NCBI GenBank assembly: GCA_963580285.1
Contig: CAUZLF010000711.1
Span: forward strand, 124,001 to 188,000
Direction of reading: 5' to 3'
DNA: 64,000 nucleotides
Source of the DNA: Lucinisca nassula
Taxonomy: Eukaryota; Mollusca; Bivalvia; Lucinida; Lucinidae
Part shown: positions 32,471 to 42,900 of the stretch, one piece after another
Layout of the letters: each line of letters opens with the position of its first letter
Numbering within the stretch: position 1 is the stretch's first letter
Position numbers and translations under genes: made by a program
The notes under the pieces: generated by a model
The model's database searches: none
What the model was told of the DNA's origin: nothing
Seen by the model: the letters and a program-made list of their open reading frames with translations, nothing else

Positions 32471-34173
32471 GTATCAATTCCTGATCTTTGTGGTAATTAT
32501 TAATGAACAAAAAGCAAGCGAGAACAGTGCTTAAAAAACCCCAGTGAACTTGCATTCAGCAGAAACATTCAAGAAGATGTTGAAAGTTTTACAACCAGAA
32601 AAAAATACTAAAAGCTCGCTGCCGATAAATTAATCACTATATTGACAAAGTAAGTAGAAAAAAAAGACACTAAAGAAACGTCAACAATTACAATACCAAT
32701 GCAGAAAAGAGACATATTTATGTATGTGTACTATAAGGAAGGAAACTGTTTCTCTCCCTGTCTAATAGCAAAATTTCTCTAGGTCATGGAACAGCTTTGT
32801 TTACACCAAATATTCTGCGCCTCATCCATCAATGATATCTTTTGCAACAGAAACTCAATATCAGTGACATTTCGATGTTTGGAAATACTAACCAATAATT
32901 ACTGTAACTTTTTTGTTAGGATAATAATCCAGCGTTCATAAAGGCAGAGTATATCTAAGGCTTAATCTGGCCATGGATTTATCAACAGAACTATTTTTAC
33001 AAGTAACAACAAACCACTGACCATTGCGTGCTTGCATACCAGCTTGGTATGGAAATGAAAATGATGGATCTCCTTGCCTTACACCTATTGGAGTAGCATG
33101 ACTTATGCAAAGTCATTAAATAAAGTTGCACATGTTCACAATAATTTTGCTGCTAATAAAAAAGCAATATATGTTGTTAAGCCTAATTTGTTGATTAGAA
33201 TACCTTTTGATTTAGTGTTTTACTATCTACTATTTTTGATAGATCATAGTGTATAAATTAAAGGAAAATATCAGAAATTCATGATATTGTAATATTTTTT
33301 TGCTAGATCAGCTCATTATGTATTCATTTTGATTTGTATAATCTCATTTTTATTACGTAAGTGTTACGAATTGCCTTTTTGTAAGGTTCTTGGATGATTT
33401 CAATAAAATAGTAAATTTTGCAGAAACGACTTACATCCATTAAAGGTGTAAAACAGCAGTGTTACCGGTTTCAGATTTTCATGAAATTTGGCATAGCTAA
33501 AGAAGATACATAGGGCAAGTTTTCCTAGCAAAATGAAATCTTGACAAAGACTAGAACATATTTTTCTTAGGGATTGAATTTTGATAATTTTTCAAAATTT
33601 TATTAAAAATTGAGATTTTTGATAATTATTTTATCAGAAAATGTAAACTTTAATTAATTCAAAAGGTTTGGAATGCCTATGGAGTTCTGCATTCAATCCA
33701 GTTCACAGATCTTGAAACTAAATAAAACAAAAGATTTAAGACGCACTTATTTAGAGACAGACACCAGCTCATGGAGGGAGTCAGTTAGAGTGGCCTCCTG
33801 AGTCCTACTTTGATTTATATAATTTATTAAATACATTTTTATAGGTTGTTTATGCTGAGTTATTAATATACAAAGTTTAAAGAAAAAACATGCATGGGCA
33901 CAAATGAAAGACCCCCTTTGTTAAAAAATTTGAGAATATCTGTCTCTAAATTTGGCAAAGTTGCAGTAGGAAAATTCGTGAGATGTTTTGTGGTGAGACA
34001 GTTAAAGGCAATTATTATTAGCGATGCAAAGTGTGACAAAAGCCACATTTTTTTCTTTAAATTGTTTAACCCTTCTCTTGCTGAATATTCATTTAAGCCA
34101 CACCCATTTCTGTGTATCAACCAATCAAATTACTTGATGTAATTTATTGCTACAAATTATTAAACTGAATGTC
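32471..34173. other. AT-rich non-coding stretch, no supportable gene
   Basis: No recognisable domain is seen. Overlapping ORFs on both strands at 33863-34142 have no motif. A segment at 33440-33560 (CAGATTTTCATGAAATTTGG) resembles internal units of hairpin-headed elements, without ends. Confidence 0.45.
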
Positions 34174-34237
34174 AAACAGTGTAGATCCTGATCAGATGGC
34201 TTCTTCAGAAGCCATCTGATCTGGATCTACACTGTTT
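34174..34237. repeat. Palindromic module P, best copy
   Basis: AAACAGTGTAGATCCTGATC and GATCTGGATCTACACTGTTT are inverted arms, meeting at GATGGCTTC-TTC-AGAAGCCATC. The total palindrome is 64 bp with one mismatch seen. Confidence 0.8.
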
Positions 34238-34697
34238 CCAAAGATAGGGGTTGTCGTGAACAGCAAGATAAGAGTTAAATGAGTAAATAGCAGTGTTCAC
34301 CATGCAGTGGAGTGTTTGTTTATAAGGTGAAGTGTCGAAAATAATTTATAAAATGTCAAAATGTCGCCGCGATCGCTGTTTGATATTGATGTATCGAAAA
34401 CATGTAAAGTGGACGAATAATCGATTTTAACATATCAGACACAATCTTTTCTGTAGAAGTTATCGAATGATTAATAGATTATCCGATTAATGGAGTCAGC
34501 CTTAGTCATTATCACATATGCGACCAGCATGGCATGGGTGAGACTGCTCATTTGTTCTGTCTAGTGAAAATCTTTGCTGCTGTCACAAACACAGAGAAGA
34601 AACTTTGAGTTACCCCCACACAAACATAGCCCCAGATAAGAGGGGGTGTACACATATTTTTTTTCAAACAAAAACATGCATTGTCTGCGAGGGGCTT

Positions 34698-34720
34698 NNN
34701 NNNNNNNNNNNNNNNNNNNN
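34698..34720. other. Assembly gap (23 N)
   Basis: Twenty-three N bases lie here. An ORF that spans them is meaningless. Confidence 1.
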
Positions 34721-34782
34721 AGAAAATAATAAACATGTAAAAAAAGTTGTTCTTACATTTTCTTTTTAAGTTCAGTAATAGT

Positions 34783-34995
34783 CATTCTAATGCACTTGCG
34801 TATGTAACGCGACGTCTGATTGGATAACGTCAAAAATTTGCGACAGTATATTCTGCGATATACTGTCGGAAATCCGACGTCATCATGTAACGTCGCTTTT
34901 CATTGGTTGCCATTTGGTTTTACTCACCGAGCTTGCCGCCTTGCGCAAAATAGCACAATTTTTAACTTAACAACCAAATAAGTGCATTAGAATGG
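34783..34995. mobile_element. Small MITE with about 15-bp terminal inverted repeats
   Basis: CATTCTAATGCACTT at the left and AAGTGCATTAGAATG at the right are a perfect inverted pair, 213 bp overall. An inner hairpin CGACAGTATATTC...GATATACTGTCG is present (about 34840-34868). The element abuts the outer end of the long inverted repeat. The target duplication is unclear. Confidence 0.65.
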
Positions 34996-35824
34996 GGATA
35001 ACTGTATTGAAAATTGTCATTTGGGGAGCACACCGTACAACCGGCTGCGTCGAAGACAGATTACTGTCTCTAAGACAGATCGCGGAAAACGTTTCATAGA
35101 AAGGGTAGGTGAAGTTTTTTTGTTTGTATAAATCGAGAAGGCAATCTGTTGACATTTGCTGCTATCGGAGAAGAAACTAAATGCCTGGAGATACCGCAGC
35201 AACATTCTGACTATATTTCAAAGCCAGATAAGGCTTTTCCAGTTCGTTGAAAAAATATTTTCATCGGAAATTTTATGAATTTTTGTTTTCGACATCAAGT
35301 GTACGTCTACGGAACGAAATATGTTACATTCACTTACTCATGCTAAAACTACGATTATTCAGCAGCATTTCTGCCAAATTGGACCGAATAACTCGGTTAA
35401 ATAAACAAACTACGCCCCCCTAAAGAGACCAGGTGTCCAAAAAAATGCTGTCTCTAACTACAGATTGTTTTGTATACGACTGTCCACAAACACAGATCAG
35501 AGATTTCGAAGGCTAACATTGATGACAGATCAGAATTTCGGTTACATCTTCAAGCATGTTGTAAGCTGTCATGTATCTGTTAGTATTGCATGTTGATATA
35601 TTTCTCATGTTGTTTGCTAAATTGTAAACCTGAGATTGAAAAAAAAAAATAAAATAAAGTTCAATAAAGACGAATTCTGGATGACTTAACACCGGCAACT
35701 TCGGTGGAAACTATTTCATGCTAGCGCCAGGGCATTACCTGTAATAATGCTGCAATTGAGTAACATAGAGGCTACTCTATAATCATTTATATTTCCTGGC
35801 AACACACAAATTGTGCAATCAGTA

Positions 35825-35994
35825 GAAGCCTCCGTGGTGTAGTGGTTATGCTACTTGCCTTGTAAACCAGGATTCGCGGGATCGATCCCGGGCTTCTCCA
35901 GACTTTCGGATGTGTCTTTAAACCGAGGTCCCGTCTCCTTAGGTGACCTTAGCTGTTAGTGAGACGTACAACTCTCTCTCTTTCTCTCAGTCTC
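35825..35994 (+). mobile_element. tRNA-derived SINE with perfect 14-bp TSD
   Basis: It is the same family as 25282-25450: GTGGTGTAGTGGTTATGC, GGATCGATCCCGGGCTTCTC, then GTGAGACGTACAACTCTCTC. TTGTGCAATCAGTA flanks it at 35811-35824 and 35995-36008. It lies in the left arm of the long inverted repeat. Confidence 0.92.
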
Positions 35995-36216
35995 TTGTGC
36001 AATCAGTAAACATCTGAGGCGATATTTGTTTAATTTTCCTCTGCCTGTACTTTTTCTTTCCTAGACGTCACACGACGCAGCGATTTCTGTGTTATAATTA
36101 GTTAGGAATTCGATATTGAAAGTAAACAGCCGACGTTCGTGCGAATATCTGGTTGTGCCATTTTTTTAACATTAAACGCCATGTATTTTTATTGCACGAA
36201 CAAGGTTTCACAATGC

Positions 36217-36515
36217 CGGCCCCCGCTCATAGGGGCTTGAAGAAATATATGGGCTGCACGATGCTTCCACGCAGAGCTGAATCTGGCCCGCACACTAGTA
36301 CTGGTAAACCGCTTAGTGGATCTGAGCCTGTCCAGGAACCGAAGTGCGAGGCGGACCGTCCATGCTAATAAACCCTATTGGTTTCATTGGGCAACAGGGC
36401 TTGAGATGTCATTTCATCCCAATGTCGGGTAAAAGTCCCACAAAATTGGAAGCAACGTCTCCAAAATGACCTTTACAGTGTTGACGGGGACGTTAAACCT
36501 CAAATCAAACAAACA
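36217..36515 (+). mobile_element. Rpt-300 SINE-like element with 15-bp TSD and empty site
   Basis: It is a full copy of 299 bp flanked by AAGGTTTCACAATGC (36202-36216 and 36516-36530). The right arm of the long inverted repeat has the unoccupied equivalent site near 38392-38405 (CATTGTGCAACCTTG). This proves insertion after the arms formed and defines the element ends. Confidence 0.95.
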
Positions 36516-36962
36516 AAGGTTTCACAATGCAATAATGAACATGAAATAGGTCGTTACTGATGCAAACGGTGCAGAGGCGACCATGTACAGAAAGATTGTA
36601 CATGCGGCTGTATTAACCAATTCAGTACCAGAAACCCATAAAGAGGTACCTTTGCAAACAGTGCAGGCCCAGATCAGACACTTCAGAATGCGATAATGCG
36701 GCGTCTGGTCAGGACCTACACTGTTTGTAAAAAGCTGAACCATTTTCTGAATAAATTCTGAAGAAAACAAAGTCTGACACCCTTAAATATCGAAATGGAC
36801 TCCTGCCATATATAAGGTAGAAGATTCCATTTGGAACAAAAAGGGTTAACTTTAATTCACTCGGCTTCGCTTGTGGGTTATATTGCATTTTTATAGGCGT
36901 ATTTTCGTTATGTCCACACTTTCGGCTGAGTCTTTAAACCGTATGACTTTAGCTGTGGATGG

Positions 36963-36964
<2 letters not shown>

Positions 36965-37049
<85 letters not shown>
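36965..37049 (+). repeat. (AC)n microsatellite, about 85 bp
   Basis: This is an uninterrupted AC repeat in the loop of the long inverted repeat. The ORFs with poly(TH) or poly(CV) here are repeat artefacts. Confidence 0.98.
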
Positions 37050-37051
<2 letters not shown>

Positions 37052-37055
37052 GCAA

Positions 37056-37346
37056 GTGCCCCTGCCCATCGGGGCTTAAAGAAATAAATGGGCTGCATAA
37101 TGCTTCCGCGCAGAGCTGAAACCGACCACACACGAGTACCGGTAAACCGCTTCAAGGGGATCTAAGCCTGCCCAGGCAAAGCGGTGCAAGTCCATGCTCA
37201 TTAACCCAATTGGTTTCATTGGGCGACAGGACTTGAGATGTCATTTCAACTCAAGGTCGGGTAAAAGTCCCACAAGACTGGAAGCAACGTCTCTAAAATG
37301 ACCTATACAGTGTTGACAAGGACATTAAACCTCAGATCAAACAAAT
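37056..37346 (+). mobile_element. Rpt-300 SINE-like element
   Basis: GCCCCTGCCCATCGGGGC starts it and ATTAAACCTCAGATCAAAC ends it, with the usual body. It follows the (AC)n run directly, so the 5' target duplication is not visible. Confidence 0.85.
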
Positions 37347-38093
37347 AAAAACCTATTACTATCATCATGTTAAATCATACTAAATAAGTTTTTCATTCAA
37401 AACGGACCAGCTTGAAGAGTTTACTATTTCATTTTAGTGAAGCGTAAAACAAAAGTCAAAATGCCAAATATAGAGGAAAGTAGTAGGCTAGTTCTCAATT
37501 TAATTTGATTCAGCCACACTAACATGGAGCACTGCACATAACAAGTGCTAAACTAAACAGAAAATCTACACAAACAGATCACATTACGATAACAGCCGTG
37601 TGATATAGTGCATTTCTTTCATACCTCCAAAACGGTATATTCTGGTGAACAATTGTGATATTTTTCTTTTCTATACTCCAAACATATGTTGAGGGTGCTC
37701 GTGAGGACTGTTGCATTGAGAAGGGCGAGAACCCAAAACCTATGTCTTTAAACAGAAATAAGAAAAATAATGTGTCCCCCTGTAAACAAACGTTTTCTCT
37801 ATATAAGCAAGTTGTAGGGGGGGTGTTCATTACACGGACTTAACGTGATGAGAACCACAGCCTCAGTGTTACTCAAATTATGGCTCTTGTTTGTACGGGA
37901 ATATAATCCACAAGCGGCACCGAGTGAATTAAAGTTAACCCTTTTTGTACCAAATGTAATCTTCCACCTTATATATGGCAGGAGTCCATTTCGATATTTA
38001 GAGCTGTCAGGTTGTTTTTTCTTCAGAATTTATTCAGAAAATGGTTCAGCTTTTTACGAACAGTGAAGGCCATGATCAGACGCCGCATTACCG

Positions 38094-38345
38094 CATTCTG
38101 AAGTGTCTGATCTGGGCCTGCACTATTTGCAAAGGTACCTCTTTAGGGGTTTCTGGTACTGACTGAATTGGTTAATACAGACGCACGTACCATCTTGTTG
38201 TACATGGTCGCCTCCTCACCGTTTGTATTCTGAAGTGTCTGATCTGGGCCTGCACTGTTTGCAAAGGTAAATCTTTAGGGGTGTTTGGTACTGAATTAGT
38301 TAATACAGACGCACGTACCATGTTGTTGTACATGGTCGCCTCTGC
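38094..38345 (+). repeat. Two-copy tandem duplication (about 128 bp) in right arm
   Basis: ATTCTGAAGTGTCTGATCTG, TTTGCAAAGGTA and ACAGACGCACGTACCAT each occur twice in the same order. The left arm of the inverted repeat has the single-copy state. Confidence 0.85.
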
Positions 38346-38638
38346 ACCGTTTGCATAACGACCTATTTAATGTTCATTATTGCATTGTGCAACCTTGTTA
38401 GTGCAATAAAAATACATGGCGTTTGATGTTAAAAAATGGCACAACCAGATATTTGCACGAACGTCGGGTGTTTACTTTCAATATCGAATTCCTGACTAAT
38501 TACAACAGAGAAATCGCTGAGTCGTGTGACAAGTAATGCCCTGGAGCTAGCATGAAATATTTTCCACCTAAGTTGCCGGTGTTAAGTCATCTAGAATTCG
38601 TCTTTATTGAACTTTATTTTATTTTTTTATTAAGATGA

Positions 38639-38703
38639 AACCGAAATTCTGATCTGTCATCAATGTTAGTCACCGAAATTCTGATCTGTCATCAATGTTA
38701 GCC
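38639..38703 (+). repeat. Two-copy 32-bp tandem repeat
   Basis: ACCGAAATTCTGATCTGTCA, followed by TCAATGTTAG, occurs twice in direct order. The left arm has one copy. Confidence 0.9.
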
Positions 38704-39185
38704 TTCGAAATCTCTGATCTGTGTTTGTGGACAGTCGTATACAAAACAATCTGTAGTTAGAGACAGCATTTTTTTTTACACCTGGTCTCTTTAGGGCGGC
38801 GTAGTTTGTTTATTTAACCGAGTTATACGGTCCAATTTGGCAGAAATGTTGCTGAATAATCGTAGTTTTAGCATGAGTAAGTGAATGTAACATATTTTGT
38901 TCCGTAGACATACACTTGACGCCGAAAACAAAAATTCATAAAATTTTCGATGAAAATATTTTTCAACGAACTGGAAAAGCCATATCTGGCTTTGAAATAT
39001 AGTCAGAATGTTGCTGCGGTATCTCCAGGCATTTAGTTTCTTCTCCAATAGCAGCAAAAGTAAACAGATTGCCTTCTCGATTTATACAAACAATAACACT
39101 TCACCTACCCTGTCTATGAAACGTTTTCCGCGATCTGTCTTAGAGACAGTAATCTGTCTTCGACGCAGCCGGTTGTACGGTGTGG

Positions 39186-39290
39186 GGAGGTAAATCGGAG
39201 GTTTTACGGTCGCAAATTACGTTTTACGGCTCCGCTAACGCGTCGCCGTAAAACGAAATTTCCGACCGTAAAACCTCCGATTTACCTCCG
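39186..39290. mobile_element. Short palindromic MITE
   Basis: GGAGGTAAATCGGAGGTTTT and AAAACCTCCGATTTACCTCC are inverted ends, with a further inner pair CGTTTTACGGC / GCCGTAAAACG. The unoccupied site exists in the left arm (near 35025-35035), so the insertion happened after the arms formed. Confidence 0.75.
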
Positions 39291-39544
39291 CAAATGACAA
39301 TTTTAAGTACAGTTATCCCCTAAGTCATCGCAGTATGTCATAAAACTGCTTATGATATATGCAACACTTTGCCCGACTTTGAATGACACTGAATTAAACA
39401 CTTTTAACAGAAATTTGTATTCAAGGTAAGCAACGCTATACTGCACTATAGGCCTACTATCACGTCATTCAGTTTTCTCCCTTAGTTCGTCTGAAACAGA
39501 AGAAACAATTAATCCCCACCTACCCTTCCCTGACGCAAGGCTCA

Positions 39545-39727
39545 TAATACTCGAGAACAGAGCTGAAACCGATCGCACACGAGTACTGGTAAACCGCTTA
39601 GAAGGTCTATGCCAGCCTGGGCAAAGTGGTGCGAGCCCATGCACAAAGACTCTATTGGCTTTTTGATTGAGCGGCAGGATTTCGTCTCAATGTCGGGTAA
39701 AAGTTCCACAAAATTGGAAGCAACGTC
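39545..39727 (+). mobile_element. Rpt-300 SINE-like element, truncated at both ends
   Basis: GAGCTGAAACCGATCGCACA, GGTAAACCGCTTAGAAGG and GTCGGGTAAAAGTTCCACA identify it. It lacks the usual 5' start and the 3' tail, and stops at GGAAGCAACGT. Confidence 0.8.
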
Positions 39728-39731
39728 AGGT

Positions 39732-39850
39732 GCGTGAAGTTAGCAGGAGAGCAGTTCCAGCCGGAACTCAATCTCCTGCTGGCAGGACCAGCCGGAACAT
39801 TCCAGTTCCGGCCGGAGTCAAATCTCCTGCTAGCAGGAACTATCCAACAG
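39732..39850. repeat. Cluster of short dyads (TCCTGCTRGCAGGA)
   Basis: TCCTGCTGGCAGGA and the perfect palindrome TCCTGCTAGCAGGA occur about 58 bp apart, each preceded by CCGGAAC/GGAGT-type sequence, so the segment is a diverged tandem pair. Its role is unknown. Confidence 0.5.
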
Positions 39851-39951
39851 GGTCAACCTTGTAACATACCTACATGAATATATTTCTCAAACGTTTTGTG
39901 AACATATTTCGACCGGTATTGCAGATGGATGATTAAAACGCACGCACGCAC

Positions 39952-42900
39952 GGCGTTGTATCGGAATCAACGGAACACGAGTTCCTTCTGGTTCAGCTAG
40001 CGTAACGGCGGGGTGCGGGAGCTAGCGAGTAAGTGGGGCATGAATGGCTGAAGGGGCTTTAGCAGACCCACTAGCTGGCTATTCCAGGAAAACTCGTGTT
40101 TCCTTGAAAATGGGTGCGGAAATGTAGTATGTGACCGGCTTGGGGTAGTGGATAGGTTTTCCCGAAACCGGCCAAACGGGGAAGTGCGGGAGTTGGCGAC
40201 GTAGCGCGACTTGGACATGGAGAGATGTTCTATCCAGCAGTATGGGTGAGTATACTCGCAAAACTCTGGTTACTGAAAACTGGAGACAAGAAAATTGGTT
40301 AAAAATGCCCATTACCGCGTTGTATCGGAATCAGTGGAACACGAGTTCCTATTGGTTCTGCTAGCGTAACGGCGGAATGCGGGAGCTAGTGAGTACGTGG
40401 GGCATGTGTGGCTGAAGGGGCTTTAGCAGACTCATTAGCTGGCTAGTCCGGGAAAACTCGTGTTTCCTGGAAAATGGGTGCGGAAAAGGAGTGTGCTTGA
40501 GGCTTGGGGGGGGGGTAGGTTTTCCTGGAACCGGCCAAACGGTGAGGTGCGGGTGTTGGCGACATAGCGCGAAATGGACGTACATAGATGTCCTATCAAG
40601 CAGTGTGGGTGAGTACATTGGCAAAACTTTGGTTACTGCAAACTGGAGAAAAGAACATTGATGAAAAATGCCTATTACTGCGTTGTATTGGAATCAGTGG
40701 AACACGAGTTCCTGCTGGTTCTGCTAGCGTAACGACGGAGTGCGGGAGCTAGCGTGCACATGGGACATGAGTGGCTGAAGGGGCTTTAGCAGACCCACTA
40801 GCTGGCTACTCCGGGAAAATTCGTGTTTCCTTGAAAATGGGTTCGTAAAAGTAGTATGTTGCCGGCTTGGGGTGGTAGGTAGGTTTTCCCGAACCCGGCC
40901 AAACGGTGAGGTGCGGGAGTTGGCGACGTAGCGCGACTAGGACATGGATAGATGTCCTATCCAGCAGTATGGGTGAGTATACTCGCTAAACTCTGGTTAC
41001 TGAAAACTTGAGACAAGAAAATTGGTGAACATTGCCCATTGCCAGGTCGTTTCGGAATCAGTGGAACACGAGTTCCTGCTGGTTCTGCTAGCGAAACGGC
41101 GGAGTGCGGGAGCTAGTGAGTACGTGGGGCATGTGTGGCTGAAGGGGCTTTAGCAGACCCACTAGCTGGCTACTCCGGTAAAACTCGTGTTTCCTGGAAA
41201 ATGGGTGTGGAAAAGGAGTGTGCATTAGGCTTGGGGTTGGGTAGGTTTTCCTGGACCCGGCCAAACGGTGAGGTGCGGGTGTTGGCGACATAGCGCGAAA
41301 TGGGCGTAGATAGATGTCCTATCAAGCAGTGTGGGTGAGTACATTGGCAAAACTCTGGTTACTGCAAACTGGAGACAAGAACATTGATGAAAATGCCCAT
41401 TACCGCGTTGTATTGGAATCAGTGGAACACGAGTTCCTGCTGGTTCTGCTAGCCTAACGGCGGAGTGCGGGAGCTAGCGAATACGTGGGACATGAGTGGC
41501 TTAAAAGGGCTTTAGCAGACCCACTGGCTGGCTACTCCAGGAAAACTCGTGTTTCCTTGAAAATGGGTGCGGAAAAGTAGTATGTTGCCGGCTGGGGGTG
41601 GTGGGTAGGTTTTCCCGAACCCGGCCAAACGGAGAAGTGCGGGAGTTGGCGACGTAGCGCGGTTTGGACATGGATAGATGTCCTATTCAGCAGTATGGGT
41701 GAGTATACTCGCAAAACTCTAGTTATTGAAAACTGGAGACAAGAAAATTGGTTAAAAATGTCCATTACCGCGTTGTATCGGAATCAGTGGAACACGAGTT
41801 CCTGCTGGTTCTGCTAGCATAACGGCTGAGTGCGGGAGCTAGTGAGTACGTGGGGCATGTGTGGCTGAAGGGGCTTTAGCAGACCCACTAGCTGGCTACT
41901 CCGGGAAAACTCGTGTTTCCTGAAAAATGGGTGCGGAAAAGGAGTGTGCGTGAGGCTTGGGGGCGGGTAGGTTTTCCTGGTCCCGGTCAAACGGTGAGGT
42001 GCGGGTGTTGGCGACATAGCGCGAAATGGGCGTAGATAGATGTCCTATCAAGCAGTGTGGGTGAGTACATTGGCAAAACTCTGGTTACTGCAAACTGGAG
42101 ACAAGAACATTGATTAAAAATGCCCATTACCGCGTTGTATTGGAATCAGTGGAACACGAGTTCCTGCTGGTTCTGCTAGCGTAACGACGGAGTGCGGGAG
42201 CTAGCGTGTACATGGGACATGGGTGGCTGAAGGGGCTTTAGCAGACCCACTAGCTGGCAACTCCGGGAAAATTCGTGTTTCCTTGAAAATAGGTTCGTAA
42301 AAGTAGTATGTTGCCGGCTTGGGGTGGTAGGTAGGTATTCCCGAACCCGGCCAAACGGTGAGGTGCGGGAGTTGGCGACGTAGCGCGACTCGGACATGGA
42401 TAGATGTCCTATCCAGCAGTATGGGTGAGTATACTCGCTAAACTCTGGTTACTGAAAACTTGAGACAAAAAAATTGGTGAACATTGCCCATTGCCACGTT
42501 GTTTCGGAATCAGTGGAACACGAGTTCCTGCTGGTTCTGCTAGCGAAACGGCGGAGTGCGGGAGCTAGTGAGTACGTGGGGCATGTGTGGCTGAAGGGGC
42601 TTTAGCAGACCAACTAGATAGCTACTCCGGGAAAACTCGTGTTTCCTGGAAAATGGGTGCGGAAAAGGAGTGTGCGTGAGGCTTGGGGCTGGGTAGGTTT
42701 TCCTGGACCAGGCCAAACGGAGAGGTGCGGGTGTTGGCGACATAGCGCGAAATGGGCGTAGATAGATGTCCTATCAAGCAGTGTGGGTGAGTACATTGGC
42801 AAACTCTGGTTACTGCAAACTGGAGACAAGAACATAGATGGAAAATGCCCATTACCGCGTTGTATTGGAATCAGTGGAACACGAGTTCCTGCTGGTTCTG

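Larger units (their letters stand above)
34994..39322. mobile_element. Long inverted-repeat (fold-back) element
   Basis: The left arm (34994 to about 36890) and the right arm (about 37895 to 39322) are inverted copies. Examples are GGGGATAACTGTA / TACAGTTATCCCC at the outer ends, and GACAGATTACTGTCTCTAAG / CTTAGAGACAGTAATCTGTC. The arms have diverged by substitutions and indels. A SINE region (35735-36070) and an Rpt-300 copy (36217-36515) are only in the left arm. A 128-bp tandem duplication (38094-38345) and a palindromic MITE (39186-39290) are only in the right arm. The loop holds (AC)n and another Rpt-300 copy. No transposase was recognised. Confidence 0.75.

Noticed and set aside
36871..37155. 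ORFs with poly(TH) and poly(CV)
   Set aside because: They are translations of the (AC)n microsatellite.
34994..39322. Assembly mirror artefact
   Set aside because: The arms differ by substitutions and by insertions with target duplications, so they are separate sequences.
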